Positions 1 through 13,475 of a DNA stretch of 64,000 nt are shown here, piece by piece (position 1 is the stretch's first letter; the number at the start of each line of letters is the position of its first letter). The translations under genes and the position numbers were made by a program. The notes beneath the pieces are model-generated. The model did not search any database and was not told the origin of the DNA. It worked only from the letters and a program-made list of their open reading frames with translations. Source of the stretch: Cacajao melanocephalus (lineage: Eukaryota > Chordata > Mammalia > Primates > Pitheciidae); assembly GCA_963573385.1 (NCBI GenBank), contig CAUYLG010021747.1:19117-83116 (forward strand), given 5' to 3'.

Positions 1-670
1 CAGCTAGTGCTCCTTGGAACGCCACACTGAGGAGGCTTTGTGCTGATGCGCGGACATGAAAGTAAGACCCATTTTCTGCCTTCCAGAACTTTCCAGGCAT
101 GGTTGTAATAAGGGACATTAATATGCTTCCCTATTACCTACATTCACTGGCCCTGTGTCTACACACTGGTATCAAATGAAACAAATCAAGTTCTTTTAAG
201 TGTCAGCTCTTTGAAGTATTTAAACATAAGCTATCAAGAACCCAGGTCTCCAACACCCTTCCTTATTAACATACTAGGGAACTCCAGCCATCTCGGTAAG
301 TTACAGTTTTATGTCTCCTCACCAGTATGTCATGGTGCTTTTGCACACTCTCTAATTTGTCTCTGTCCATAAGGTTTGATCCAGAACACTCCTCCACCAC
401 CACCATCCCAGTGGTTTTGGCCAGTACAGAGCAGAGCTGGGCTCTCTGGGGTCGATATTCAGGGTCACAGCAACTTCTGGAATTCTCCCTCAAAATGCCC
501 AGGTGAAGGGGTCTGGAGTAAATAAATAAGAAACTTGAAATAAAATGATTGATTTTCTTTATTATTTTTTTAGATCCTTACCCCAAATCCTGTCTCAGGC
601 CTTCTTCCTTTCTCTGTAGAACCATCAGACTATCTTCTTACCAGTGTTGTTAGGGAAACCAAATACTAGT

Positions 671-870
671 ATAATTGCCATTTATTAAGTGTCCTTTTTC
701 TGGTACCACATGTTTTAAATTTCTTATTTTATGAAATCTTATAATAACCAGGCAAGCTGGGTTATTAGTATTTTTTATCCCCATTTTCCATAGGAGGAAA
801 CCGTGGTTTAGAGATTAAGCAACTTGCCACGGTTCTAGAATTCAGACCCAGGGCTGCCTGACTCCCACAT
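671..870 (-). repeat. MIR SINE relic
   Basis: The sequence reads as the reverse complement of MIR: a tttattaagt-like start, the ccccattttcc...gaggaaac core and a gcaacttgcc-like segment, ending in an 'acccagg-ctgcctgactcc' region. It is diverged, as expected for this old family. Confidence 0.75.
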
Positions 871-1557
871 TACTCAGTGTCTCTGTGATACATGAATAAC
901 ATACTTGGACATACTTAGTACTTTGGTTGGCTATGCTAGGTGCTCAATACATGTTAGTTTCCTTTTTTCTCATCATCCTTCCTTTTCTCCCAAATAATCA
1001 CATGCAACCTAAAAATGAGGAAGAGGGCTTAGAGTAGGCAAAAGGCTGTTCCAGATTCCCAAAGTGGTCAGATAACAGGAATCCTGCAATGATGTGCCTT
1101 TGGCCAGGTACACCCTTTCCGTGGGGCTGTGGGCCAGCTCTATGTCTTTTAACATGTGCTACGCCAACTCGTTTACCATCAGTGAATGTCTGGGAGTTCT
1201 TTCTAACTAGTCCCTACCCCATACAGTTTCTCCTTATTTCTTCAGATAATTATATTCACTCCTTAAACCGTTCCATTAAATCCAGTGACTTTTGAGAGCT
1301 CCACACCAGCTCAGAGCTGACCCTGTCTTCTTTGGACTCAGAGTCCACAGGTCAGGGAAAGATGTAGACAGCACATGCCATCAGGGAGAAGAGGGTCTCG
1401 GGGCAGGCTTCTCTTTGGCTCCTCCTACCCTTGCTGGGGATCTTTTTGCTCCTCTGAGAGCCGCATACTGTTACTTACAGCAACTATCGTGCTCAAGTTC
1501 AGTAGTTGTCAACTGAGGGCAGTCCAGTGCTTACAGAGGTATTTGGAAATAGGGAGG

Positions 1558-1713
1558 GTGCTTTCTGGTTATCACAATGACTAAGGTGCATTTTTGGCAT
1601 CTAGTGGCTGGGGGTGGGCAAGGATGTTAAAATTCTGCAATGCACACAACAGTCTGGCATGACAAAAAATGGACCCCAAATAGCAATGCCGTTGCCCCTG
1701 TTGAGAAGGCCAG
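1558..1713 (+). repeat. MER5A-type DNA transposon relic
   Basis: The order of motifs matches the non-autonomous hAT element MER5A: ttatcacaatgac, then ggcatctagtgg, then caatgcacacaacag, ending gttgagaag. The 5' terminal part is missing. Confidence 0.7.
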
Positions 1714-2770
1714 GGCCACCACTATCTTCTTGCCATTGTCCCTCCATGCCCAGCACAGTGCCCGTCCTTCCACAAAAGCTAAGTACAAATCTCATGAATG
1801 AATGCTCTCCTCGGTACCTTGCCATCTTTCTGCATGTCTCCTCTTCCCGGGGAGCTGTCCTGCTTGCCTCTCATTTCTGGAACTGACTTCAAAAGTGGAG
1901 GCCTTCTTCAGCTCCATCTCATCTGTTTTCCATTTCTCTTTCCTTCTCTTATTCTGAAAATTTTCAAAATTGACCTTCTAAATTGATGAATTATGATTTA
2001 CCCTTTGAGTAAAATTCCAAGACATGGCTTTCTAGAGTAATTTTAGGTAGGAGTGTTTATCGCCACAGTAGATGTAAACACTCTGAAAAGGTATTCTGTT
2101 GATGGTCTAATTGATTAGGTTTTTAAATGATTAAGTGATTTGGCCAAAGCAGCAACAGTGGCCCTGCTGACTTCCCTTCTCTGACCCTTGAAGCTACCCT
2201 TGAAGCCTGGAACTGGTGGAGGAAGGGAGGGGTGTCTTAAGGAGCCAGCAAGGAAGAAGCTCAACCTCAAGCTCTGACCCCATCATCATTCCTGCTGGAG
2301 TGTCAGGAAAGCTGGTGCTAAGCAGATCAAGGATTGCAGCTCCCTCCAGACAGATAACCTGCTAGAAGAGGGTCAGAAATGTGTCCCCATGAGATGCCTG
2401 TATCCTGATTCCAGTTAAGTGAGAGCAGCATGATGCTGCACTGTGGAGCATTATCTGCGGTTGGAAATTTTCAGAGGTCGTGGGTTTTACTTTCTGGCTC
2501 ATTCCCTTGAGAAGACCCTTAGCTCCTTTCTCTTTTGTAAATTTCACAGAGAAGGTTCTCTTCCCATCATGGGAATTCCCAACTCTGCTCCATTCAGGGG
2601 TTCTCCCATTTTCTTAAAGGGTATTAGGGAACACTTTTAAAGGTCTTAAAATAAAGTTCATTCTCATCCTTCTTAAATTGAAAACAACTTTCTGAAGGGT
2701 AGCAAAGCTCAGGGCTGGTAAGTGTGGGCTGGGAAAATCATGGAGCAGAGAAATTTGGTAAGAGGGGAAA

Positions 2771-2862
2771 GAACAATGTTTACTTGGTAGCTGCCATGTG
2801 CCATGCACATTACCTATTAAGTACATTATTTAATCTTCCTCCAATTCCATGAAGAAATATAT
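2771..2862 (-). repeat. MIR SINE fragment
   Basis: Contains a 'gccatgtgccatgcacatta' segment and an 'aatcttcct' region as in the MIR reverse complement. Only part of the element remains. Confidence 0.55.
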
Positions 2863-3110
2863 TAGTCCGGATGAATGAGGTTCTGCTCCAGTAACAACCC
2901 CTGTATCTCCCGACTTTTAAAAAAAAAAGAAAAGAAACAAGAATATATGCCTTACTTGTATTACATATCCAGTGTATAGATCCAGGTCATCTTACCTTTT
3001 GGCCCTAGACTGACAGAATAATTGTTATCTGAAATGTTTCAGGTTGCTATGACAGAGAGACAGATAATAACATGAAATTATGTACTATTTCTTTTTTTTT
3101 TTTTGGTCTT

Positions 3111-3223
3111 AATTTCTTTTTTGAGATAGGGTCTTGCTGTGTTGCCCAGGCTAGCTCAAGTGATCCACTTGCCTTGGCCTCCCAAAGTGCTGGAATTACA
3201 GGCAGGAGCCACTGCATCTGGCC
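3111..3223 (-). repeat. Alu fragment, internally deleted
   Basis: A T-rich head is followed by gagatagggtcttgctgt, then the sequence jumps to ctcaagtgatccacttgcc and the cccaaagtgctgg end. The middle of the Alu is absent. Confidence 0.8.
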
Positions 3224-3394
3224 AGAATTGTAGGCTATTTCTTAAAGATTCCACAAGGAAATGACACATGTCACTTGTGCTCATGTGTTCGCATTTTATT
3301 ATCCAAAGAAAGTCATGCGCCATGCCTGCCTATAAAGGTTAGGAAAATGCAATCCAACCATGTGCCCAGAATAAGAGCTAGAAACGTTTCATGA

Positions 3395-3515
3395 ATAAAG
3401 TATTATTATCTCCGTTTTATAGCTGAGGAACTGAGGCTTAGGGAAGGTAGGAAGTGATGCAGCTGGCTTTCAAAGCTAGGTTTTGTGATGTCAGCTTCTT
3501 AGCTCTTTGCTCTCC
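3395..3515 (-). repeat. MIR SINE fragment
   Basis: Shows attattatctccgttttata followed by gctgaggaactgaggctta, the MIR core in reverse complement, and a degraded remainder. Confidence 0.65.
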
Positions 3516-4096
3516 TATAGTGGGTGCATTTCGCAAGCATGTTCCATATGTGGTACCCAACCTCTCTTCTCCAAATGCAGTTGCTGGGCTAAAGTGTTCT
3601 TGGGGCTTAAGAGGGTATGCACATGCAACAGATGTGGACAGATTAAAGTCAAACCAGAATCACTGTGGCTCAGCCATTATTTTATTTAACCCACTTCAAT
3701 TCTCCTTCAAGGGATTCAACACATTTGATGTGAAATCATATGTAAAATAAGTGGTATCTTTAAATACATACCAGATTTTTCTTTTCAATCCTAGTCTCAA
3801 ATGTCATAGATTTCCTTTCTTATTGCTTTTATTTGTTAAATAATAAGAGAAGAGTTGCTCTGTTCTTACTTTGGTAAGGCTGCTGCCTGGTGGATATTCA
3901 TAATCCAGGGAAAAGAATGTCCCCAAATTCCCTCTATTTCTTTCAGCCAAAACAGTCTCCAGGAAAAAAAATAAAAATCTTTGTTCAAAGGAGCAATAAA
4001 ATAATAAGACTGAAAGACTGATTCCACCAGCCCTTGGGAAATCAATTCCAGCATTTCTTCCTCCTGGAACCCAGAGGAAGCACCCCGTTATGTCAG

Positions 4097-4400
4097 GTTT
4101 TTGTTTTGTTTTGTTTGAGATGAGGTCTCACTCTTTCGTCACCCAGGCTGGAGTGCAGTGGCACGATCTCGGCTCTCTGCAAACTCTGCCTCCAGGGTTC
4201 AAGTGATTCTCCCCCTCTGTCTCCCCAGCAGCTGGGACTACAGGCATGCACCACCACACCTGGCTAACTTTTTTGTATTTTTAGTACAGACAGTGTTTCA
4301 TCATGTTAGCCAGACTGGTCTCAAACTCCTGACCTCAAGTAATCCTCCCATCTCAGCCTCCCATAGTGCTGAGATTCCAGGCGTAAGCCACCGCACCTGG
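4097..4400 (-). mobile_element. Full-length Alu with target-site duplication
   Basis: A dimeric Alu in reverse orientation begins with a (TTTTG)n tail and carries both arms. It is flanked by 16-bp direct repeats, caccccgttatgtcag at 4081-4096 and caccctgttatgtcag at 4401-4416, differing at one base. It is not coding; open frames in it are Alu-derived. Confidence 0.95.
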
Positions 4401-4769
4401 CACCCTGTTATGTCAGATCTTCTCAGACTTTTCTATTTCTAATGAGAGAGAAAAATCTGAAGAAGAAATCCTAAGTGGTGGACCACAGGTAGAATTTCAG
4501 ACTTTAACCTGTCCTGGCTTTTTGCATTCTGTTCCGTAACATACCCATATTTGTCTGCATTTAAAATGTTTTCAGTTACTCACTACTACATAGGCCAAAA
4601 GATACACTAACTTGTTCTGTAGTTTCCACCACACTTAGGAACTTGAGCTTAAGCCTTCCCCATCCTTTAACAGCAATATGCTTATCATCTGAAAGTGGGT
4701 CCCTGAGGGAAAGGGACAATGGTTTCTGTCAGGTGGGGGTATGGTAGTTGCCCCTTGGCAGCTAGAGTG

Positions 4770-4835
4770 TCCCAGAAGCCAAAGAGGATGAAGGAAAGGA
4801 GGAGGAGAGAGAGAGGGGAAGAGAGGAAAGACTCT
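4770..4835 (+). repeat. Purine-rich low-complexity tract
   Basis: Almost only A and G on the + strand (about 4785-4830), including gagagagagagg. Confidence 0.6.
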
Positions 4836-5839
4836 GAAATGATATTAGAAGACCAGGAAGAACCCCAAATATGGCCTAAAAAAGCACATGGAAATAACCT
4901 GGAACCAAATTACTGATTAACATAGTTGTTAAGGGACTACATTTTTTATTCATTATATTTTTCTGATTCATTAAAAAAGACCAAGTACTTTGTCCAGAGC
5001 AAAGCAGGTTTTAGCCCAAGGCAAATTGTTTAACCTTGCTGGGGTCCAATCCATAAAGCATGAGCCCAAGCGCCGCTCAGCCTAATGAGGTGTAAAGTTT
5101 CCAAAACTCTTTGAAGGCGGAGAGCACTATTTGAGTATTATGTATTACTGAATAAAATGTCAGTTTAGGAAGGAAACTCTCCAGTCGCAATATATGCACC
5201 TTAACTAGTAGTCAATCAGTAGATCTGGTTGTCAAAGTTTCATGACAGAAGGAACCCAATTGTTGATCACTTAAAAGGGAAAACAAAAGAACAAAGAAAT
5301 AAGCCAGGCAGTCACAAATGGCATGCACCATTAAGGCATTGGCTTGGTTCAGAGAGAGATTCCTGAGCTAAAGAAGGCCTCATTTACTGGAATGGAAAAA
5401 TATAAGGCCAGGAAATTGCTCAGAGGTCTCTTGTCTTTTCCTGTACACATGGGATGCACTACGTGTTGGCTACTGTTTTGGATCAGAATCTCAGTTTTAG
5501 AAATAGCCCAGTGCGTCCTTGGGAAGGGAGAGAGTGTTGTGGTATATTTGTGTGTGGTGGTGTGGGGCAGGGGGACCTGCAGCGGATATTGGGAGGAGCC
5601 AGTGAGACGCTCCCTGAATCCAAATTGTTTCCTTGGGCCTCACAGTCATCAGAACTGAGCTGGGAGATTGGGCAGCCAATCTGAGTGCAGGGAGCTTCCA
5701 AGTCTCCTGACCGAGATAGAGCTGAGTTGGTCCCACCTACAGCACAGGCCAGTTTTGCACGTTCAAGCCCAGTGACTGGTCGCAAGTCTGCCTGTTTTTC
5801 TGGTGCATAGGTTGAGCTTTAGTCTCACAGTCAACAGGT

Positions 5840-6480
5840 ACTCACCAGGCAACTGCTTCTCACCAAACATTGTTTCAGACAGTGGGAATACATAAGGAAA
5901 CAAAAGACAAACATTCTTGTGCACATAGAGCTTGCATCCTAGTGGAGGAAAATGAACAATGAAAAAAGTCAGCTATATGGCGCATTAGAAGACATGAAGA
6001 AAAATAAAGTCAGGAAGGGGAGAGAATAGGGAGTGCTTGGCAGCCAGTATTAGGGTGGCCTCACTTCAGAGGTGGTATTGAGCAAAAACTTGAAGGAAGC
6101 AAAAGAGGCATGTGGGTATCTGGGGGGAAGAACTGTCCAGGCAGAAAGAACAGCAAGTGAAAGGCCCTGGGGTGGGAGAATGCCTGGCATGTGCCAGGAA
6201 CAGCCAGTGGCTGGAGTGTGGGAGTGGAAGAAGCAAGTAAGGGGGGGGTAGGGCATGAGGTCAGAGGAGGAGCAGGGAGAAACTTCATGTAGAGTCTTGC
6301 AGGCCACTGTGTGGACTATGGCTTTTACTCTGAAATAGATGGAAAATCACTAGAGAGTTTTGAGCAGGGGAATGACAAGATCTGATTTACATTTTAATAG
6401 AACCTACCTGAGTATTGCGTTGAATAGGCTAATGGGAGACCAAGGGAGAAGAGAAGAGTCTGGAGGCTGTCACCGTGGTC
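5840..6480 (-). repeat. Ancient mammalian repeat, L2-like or related
   Basis: The order of phrases matches a dispersed ancient family I know by text but cannot name surely: acatagagcttgcatcctagtggagg, then ggcagaaagaacagcaagtg with aaaggccctgggg, then gagttttgagcaggggaatgacaag. The first part resembles the reverse complement of the L2 3' end. An open frame of 151 codons (6360-6815) overlaps it and has no support as a gene. Confidence 0.5.
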
Positions 6481-6689
6481 CCAGAAGGAACCTCTGGTGG
6501 CCTGACCAGGGGAGGGGCAGTGCAAGTGGTGAGAAGTGTTTGGATTCTGGACAGACATTGAAAATAGAGCCCATAGGATTTGCTAATTCATATACCAGCG
6601 TACTCAGCTGGCGTGTCCAGGAACACGTGAGTGAACTGGGAAGAGGTAATAAGGAAGGAAGGGACACAGCTAGAGCAAGCAGGATTCCC

Positions 6690-6900
6690 ATTGTTCTTCC
6701 TTTATTCCTTTCTTTAACTGAGGGTCTGTTACGGGGCAGGCACATTAGTGACTATGAACTAACAGGATCTCTGACCTCATGGAGAAAACAGTCTATGGAG
6801 AGAGTCAGACATTAAGTGAATAATCACACAAATCCACGTAAAATGACCACTCTGACATGTGCTGTCGGTGCTGAAAAATATTTTTTCAGCATTTAATCAA
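6690..6900 (-). repeat. Ancient L2-like repeat fragment
   Basis: Contains ggggcaggcaca and gacctcatggagaaaacag, echoing the L2 3' region in reverse. Weakly conserved. Confidence 0.4.
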
Positions 6901-6904
6901 GAGA

Positions 6905-7070
6905 ATACAATAATTACCAGATATTTTAAATTTTTTTACTAAAATTTTGAAACCCAGTGTGCATTTTACATATACAGCATGTCTCTATCCAGGTTAGCCA
7001 CATTGATGTGCTCAAAAGCCATACGTGGCTAATGAGTACTGAATTAGACAGCACAGCTCTAAACCATCAA
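6905..7070. repeat. Unassigned medium-reiterated repeat
   Basis: The segment ccatacgtggctaatgag and ctgaattagacagcacag recalls a common primate MER-type repeat; I cannot name the family. Confidence 0.4.
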
Positions 7071-7589
7071 GCCACAGACATTTTAAAGTCATGAACAAAG
7101 CACTGGAAATATAGGTCCTTCTATGGTAATTTTAAAGATAGGTAATACCTTAAATAGAGCCTCTTGCCTTTTAAAATTGAATCCTTTGTGATTAATTAGC
7201 TATGTGAATTTGAGGACATCATCTTACTACTCTGTGCCTCAGTCTACAATAAGAAAGTCTAATGGGGCTGGGTAATGTGTACCTAACCTTTTCCCCTCTT
7301 AATGATCACTGACTAGGATAAGAAAGTTCAAATAGTTTTCCCTTCTCATTATCTTGTCATCACTCCTAAAGAGAGCTTTCCTTTCAACCTTAATGATATC
7401 TGAAGGGTGGAACTTCCCTAGTTCAATGGTGAACTGGCAAAACTCCAAAATGGCTTTCATTCCAAAGCAAAAGAGTAAATTTTTTCTAGAGAAATTTGAA
7501 TATTGACTATTTAAATGATTAATGAAACTATTGAGTTTTAGGTATAATATGCTACTGTGGCTAAGTTTTAAGAAAAAAGTCGCTTTGTT

Positions 7590-7795
7590 TAAGAGATACA
7601 TCCTGAAATATTTATAGATGAAATAATACGATGTTATGGATCTACTTCAAAAGCATCCCAATCGGAAGGTGGGGAAGTGAGTGGGGTATAGATGAAACGA
7701 GATTGGTCATGAACTGAAACTAAGTATAAGGACAGATATTATTCTGTCTACTTTCATAGTTTGAACTTTTCCATAATAAAATGTTTTTTTAAGTA
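7590..7795 (+). repeat. L1M-type LINE 3' end
   Basis: Sequence of the type atagatgaaa...gtggggtatagatgaaac, then attctgtctacttt and ataataaaatg, typical of the 3' UTR of old L1 elements. Confidence 0.65.
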
Positions 7796-8317
7796 GATCT
7801 TCAGACTTTTTTAGATTTCAAACTTTCCCAATAAATGGTGTGTATGCCTCATAGAAAAATCCTGCTTGAGGACCAGGAGCACATGACTCTTACTTAATAA
7901 TCCAGTGGGACAAAGCACCCAGCCCATCACTCCCATCATAGTTTAAATATCTCTGGCAGTTTTAGTAGCAACACAACTTTGTCCTCTCATCCTTCCCCTT
8001 GGTACAGTTTAGGATCAATATTTATAAGTGAAAGGCTGTGTCTCCGGTGATTCAAGGAGAGCCCCAAACTCTTGCCAGAGCCATACAGGTGTCTAGGGAT
8101 CATGGTGATATATCATTGGTTTATACAAAGCACACTGAAAACCAAGAAATGTGAAGATGCTTGGCTCACAGGCACAAAGAATGTTACTTCTTCCTCATGT
8201 TGTAGAAACTACATGCCACGGAGACAGGTAGGGGCTATCTGAGGAAGGATCTCAGAAAGAATGAATGTCACCTAAAAGGCCAGGAAGCCAGATTCTGGGA
8301 CCCGTGACTGTACCCTT

Positions 8318-8437
8318 AGTAGAGATAGGGTTTCACCATCTTGGCCAGGCTGGTCTTGAACTCCTGACCTTGTGATCCACCCACCTTAGCCTCCCAAAGT
8401 GCTGGGATTACAGACATTGAGCCATCGCGCCCCACTG
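8318..8437 (-). repeat. Alu monomer fragment
   Basis: Reads agtagagatagggtttcacc, through tcctgaccttgtgatccacc, to gtgctgggattacag in reverse orientation. Only about one arm is present. Confidence 0.85.
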
Positions 8438-9046
8438 TGGCTCTTGTTACCCTGGGTTGCCTGGGCATTATCTAAATATCTGGTATAATGCTCTAAGTTC
8501 AGTGGGAGCTTTCTGGCCTCTACCTGTTCGCTTTACTCTCTTGAACATCATGATAGAGGATGAGGAAGCGGGACCTCACCTCTGAGTTACTACCCAAGAC
8601 ATTGTGAAAGGCTGAATGGTAAATGGAGAGCACAGGACAACCTTGTGGGATTGACACCTTCAAGTCCCTTTGCCTGACCAGCATGGATCTCCTAGCTTCG
8701 ACACCACTGGATGCCTGACTTCTCACCAAGAATTACAGCAGGCGCTTGTTTTTACTTCTAAAGGAAGACTACTGCTAATTTATTTAAAACAGTGTCTACA
8801 AAGAAAGAGAAGAGGACTCAGTCTGAGAATGTTTTCCTTTTGCATTTTCATCAGCTAAAAAAGTATTGAGTTTAGGGTACCAACATACGGTGCAAATGTT
8901 AATTTTAAGGGAAATTTGGCACACTCAGCATGCTAAACTGTGCTACTTTCTACACATGTTACACTTGGCTTCAGTGGTGGCAGTGCATTGCCAGATTTTC
9001 TTAAATGTCAGGCATTTTAAGAGATAGTTTCTCAGAATCTAAAATT

Positions 9047-9050
<4 letters not shown>

Positions 9051-9090
<40 letters not shown>
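9051..9090. repeat. (AC)20 microsatellite
   Basis: Twenty uninterrupted AC units occupy 40 bp. Uninterrupted tracts of this length are usually polymorphic. Confidence 0.97.
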
Positions 9091-9093
<3 letters not shown>

Positions 9094-10189
9094 AAGTGCT
9101 ACTGTGATGCATCTAAATAAAATAAATTTGACCCCCAAAGGAAAACAAGGCAGCAGCTCTCTGGAGCCTGTGGTGGCTCAAACACCAGCACACTGCCGTT
9201 TTAAGCTCTAAGCAATGTGTTGTAATCTCATAGTACATTAACGTGATGCTGATCTGCAACATAGAATATCCAATCTTTAGGGAACATAGGTGGTTTCCCT
9301 TGAAGATGCCCACTGTCTGTTGAAAGAACTCACTTATGCTACCTAAATCAGAGAAGCAGGCAAGAATTATCCAGAGGAGTCCCAGTAAATGTTAGCATTT
9401 GATAGTCTTTATTGTCAGAATAGTCTGGTGCTGAAATAACACTGAGCCTGGAACCCTGCACTTCTTCTTACTAAACTTCCCCTTGACTACTTTGGTTTTT
9501 CAAGTTTATCTTAAGCACAGATATGACTCTCTCAACTTCATTGGCTCATTACACAATCTTGGGGGATCTTTTCTAGGTCATCACCCACATCATAGATAAA
9601 ATGCTCATTTGAAGACTATTCTGTCTCTACTTATGAGTCCAAGTCCAGGTTTCTAGTTATTTTCATACCCCTGGAAGAGCAAGAAATCTAATGGTGTACT
9701 TCCCAATGGACTGATGAAACAGTGCAGGGAGGAGGAAATTGAGAATGATACAAAGCTTAACAGGGACAAGGATAAAGTCAAAGTCATCCAGCAGGAAGGA
9801 ATATATGAACTGAGATTCCTGACACTTGGGCTCTAGAATTTTAAAACTCTCATATCTTGCCCATGCCTCTATCAGATGGAAACATGAATAAAATCCGAAC
9901 TAAATGATATCTGAAACCCTTTCCCATGCTCTAAACATTCTATAACTAATTCTCTTCATCTCAGGGGTTTTTGGGGAACTAAACGTACTAATGGGTATGA
10001 AAATATTTTAAAGAAGTGAGAGTTATCTCACTGTAAGTTAGCACAACATCATGAAATAATTATCTCAATAAACCAAGAATTGTTCTTATTCCTAGTATAA
10101 TGTTGAGTCAAATGTAGATGCTTACTTAATGTCAGCTGGAAAAGGAGTCATAAGAGATTAAAAGACACATTTATAGAAATGAGTAATGT

Positions 10190-10560
10190 AAGTATAAATT
10201 AAGTTTACCTTTCAGGAAAACAATTTAGCAATATGTATTAAGACCTGAAAATTAATATACTTTCACTCTGTAATTCTATTTCTAGAGAATCCAATCTAAG
10301 GAAATGATAGAGATGTAACAAGGATTTATGAACAAAGTTGTCTACTGCACTGCTATTTGTTTAGTGCATAGAGATATATAGTAAGTAGTGCTGTAAAAGA
10401 AAATACATTCATGCATAGCAAAAGACTTGAAAGAAACAGACCAAAATATTAACACAGTAACTCTTGGTGATATTATTGATTATTTTAATTTTCTCTTTTA
10501 GATGTTTCAGCATTCTATTTACAATGGTAATAAATTTATACTATTTAAAGGTAATTAAAA
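10190..10560 (+). repeat. L1M-type LINE fragment, strongly decayed
   Basis: Phrases such as aacaatttagcaatatgta, ctgtaattctatttctaga and aggaaatgatagagatg match the 3' region of old L1 elements with many changes. Confidence 0.55.
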
Positions 10561-12059
10561 ATAAATTATTTAGAACTGTTTACCTTAATCTAATTCTGGT
10601 ACCAATACATTTTGTCTTTTAATATGTCTGATCAGTAGCCAGCTTCTATCAATTGCTTTCAGGACTTTCTTCTGTTCTTTGCTAACCATGAGGCTGCGTG
10701 GGCTTTATATCATTGCTATTATTTGCTAACAGCCCTCTAACACCCAGAGAGCTGAGTCACCTGTCAGTTTTAGGGTGTCCACATAAGGTGTTTATTCCTT
10801 CCTTCAATATCCCCCACATTCTTTCTCCACATGAAGTTCACAAGCTGTGAACTGACCCAGGACTCACTTCTTTGACAATAAGATATACAGAGGCACTCTT
10901 AAAGAGTGGCTTGCTTAATCCTCTTTAAGAAGCAGTCTTCACTCACGTTGAATTTCCCATTAATTTCTACAGAATAGCTATTTATTCTGAGAACCCAAAG
11001 GTTTTAGAAACTATAGGCGATTCTGCAAACTCTAGGTTGAATATTCCCATATTCTGTTATTATTAAAAAGATCCAAATTAATTACCTCTCTCCAGGTGAG
11101 ACCTTCAGTAGAAAGATGTTTTGTTATTTATTCACTCCATTATTTATTTATGCACTCAAATTAGTTCTGTCTTAGGTTCACCTCACCAGTTCTTCGATCA
11201 GCATAAATGAAAATGAAAACTTGACACGTTCATTTCCCAAATGCCCATTAAATGTTATCTAATGTACCCTTTTTATAAGGAAGCTAGAGAAGGCTAATGA
11301 TGAAACAGAATCAACCTGTTACTCTGCCAAGACAGCAGGGTTGTGGGGAGGGAGGGAAAGAGTACAGGAAGGGAGAGATATAGATTGAAATCCACCAGAA
11401 CCAACTCATTCCCAAACGCTGAAAGTCAAACAGCTCCAAGGAACAGAAAATAAGTTATGGGAAAGCACTTAAAAGAACACTTTCTTTTGCCAAACCTTCC
11501 AAGAAAATATTCTTTATGCAGAACCTTCTTCTAGATTCAGCCTATGGCATCCAGTCTCTCAGAATAGGCCCCTCAGTGTCTTAATTGGCTTTCCCTCAGT
11601 ACCTCATCAATTTGTCACCCAATTCTTATTCAATTTGGATCCAGCTATTTCTGCACACTTTCACAATGATTTGGAAAATGTCCTTCACACTTTGGTTTTA
11701 GTCTCTACTCATGAAATGTCATTTGCATTAGGATGATTTAGTTTCATGAATGGATTTTTCTCAGGTATGATTTTGCCTTAGATGATGAGCCTTGGACCTT
11801 GTATACCACATTTCAGCCACTGCTGCAAAACAAGACTGTGTGAGCCTGCTTGCATCTCCTCCTTAAATGTATCTATTTTTTCATCCTTTGTTCAAGTTCT
11901 CAGGATGAAGTCTTGTTTGTATTTCTATATATTGTTTACACAAGTGTTGAACCTGAAATTCAGTTCAATCCCTGTCTCCAGTCTTGTACCCTCCAGTCAT
12001 CTAAACTGTCTCAGGTAGGTGTGTGTTTATATAGACAGACTACACATCCTTGTGCACAT

Positions 12060-12394
12060 ACACACACATGCAACTTAAATATGCCAGATACCATCCTGCA
12101 CATTTTGTCTAAACATCTCTATTACTCATGATTCCATGATAATTAGGTATCTGGTGTTACATGAAGCTAGCCCCCAAAAAAGTTTTTAAAAATGTGGCAT
12201 TAGTATTGTTCTTCTGCATTGCATTTTGGTGGCTGTTGCCCAATTATTCATTTTAAGTTGTCATTTTTGTGATTGATTTGTAGAAGCTTTTAGACATTGA
12301 ATAATATTATTTGTCATATGTCAAAAATTTTTTTAGTTTGTCATTTCCTTTTAAATTTTATGTGATTTTTGACATACAGGAATTTTTTTATTTT
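12060..12394 (-). repeat. Possible antisense L1M fragment (continues after Alu to about 12600)
   Basis: T-rich sequence with agacattgaataatattatttgtcatatg and a ttgacatacaggaatttttt segment resembles the reverse complement of an L1 3' region. The Alu monomer at 12395-12543 seems to be inserted in it. Confidence 0.4.
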
Positions 12395-12543
12395 TCTTTT
12401 TTAAATTTTTGATTTTTTTAATAAATAGAGACAGGGTCTCCCCATGTTGCTCAGGCTGGTCTCAAACTCCTAGGCTCAAGCCATCCTCCTGCCTCAGCCT
12501 CTCAAAGTTCTGGGATTACAGGTGTAAACCACTACGCCCAACC
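12395..12543 (-). repeat. Alu monomer (left-arm type)
   Basis: T-rich head, then aatagagacagggtctcccc and a tctgggattacaggtg end in reverse orientation; only one arm is present, as in FLAM or a truncated AluJ. Confidence 0.85.
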
Positions 12544-13324
12544 AGGGTTTGTTTTCTTGTATAATCAGGTTATTCAGTCTTTCTAGTTTATGACTTTTAG
12601 CCAGAGGTTTAAAAGATCATAGGGGTAAGGCAGACTTAGTACAGCCATCTCTACCAATGAGTTGGAGCTTTGGACTTGGAATGAAGCTGGTACAATGTTT
12701 CCCATTGTAATGGTATTGTTGAAACAAACGGGAAAGGGCTAGGTCTGGGATAAAGGGTTGGATTTACACTCATCCTCAGGAGGAAGAGCCCGTTTGCAAC
12801 GAAGAGAAGTAGGAGGAAAATCTCTTGGAGGAAAGCAGGGAGTGGGGGTGGGGATGGTGAGGAAACAAGTGTTTATAAGAGTCATTTATGTGACTAGAAA
12901 TTGAGTGACTGTTCTGTAACCTTTTCCAAGTTCCTGGGCTTTGGACTGATTTCAGGGGATTTTTAGAGGCCTATTTCTCCCCCAACTTGAGCCATCTGAA
13001 TGATTCAGTAGACAAAGTCCCCTGGGGGTGGGCAAGCCCTCTCTATGGCCAGTTCCCTGGCAAGTGCCACCACTTTACATTTGCAGAAGATTTTTTCCCC
13101 TTTGCAAAAATCTTTCACCTACTCTACTTGCTTGATTATTATAGCAATCATGTAAAATAAGGGGATATACCAGGGTTTCCTTTTCTTTTCATGGAGCAAA
13201 AATAAATAGGATCTCAAATTTAACTGACTTTCCAAGCTCAGTGATTTGAGTTAAGCAAGGTGAGGTGTGCAGTTCACTCTAAAGGAGCAGTGTGGACTAA
13301 TGAAAGGTGTACAGGCAAAAAATT

Positions 13325-13475
13325 GGGCCCATTTGGGGTGAAATGCCAGCTCAGCCACTTACTCACTCCCTGACCTCAGGCAAGCCAGTTCCCCTCTGCA
13401 CTTTGATTTCTCATCTATAAAATAGAATAATGGCACCTGTCTTGTAGGATTGATGCAAGGATTAAATGATACAAT
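13325..13475 (+). repeat. MIR SINE relic
   Basis: Contains cagctcagccacttact, cctcaggcaagccagttccc, tctcatctataaaatag and gcaaggattaaatgat, in the MIR order. A further MIR-like bit, ggcctggcatagagcagaca, lies at 13608-13627. Confidence 0.8.

Noticed and set aside
6360..6815. 151-codon frame
   Set aside because: It overlaps an ancient repeat, has no domain and no splice or promoter context.
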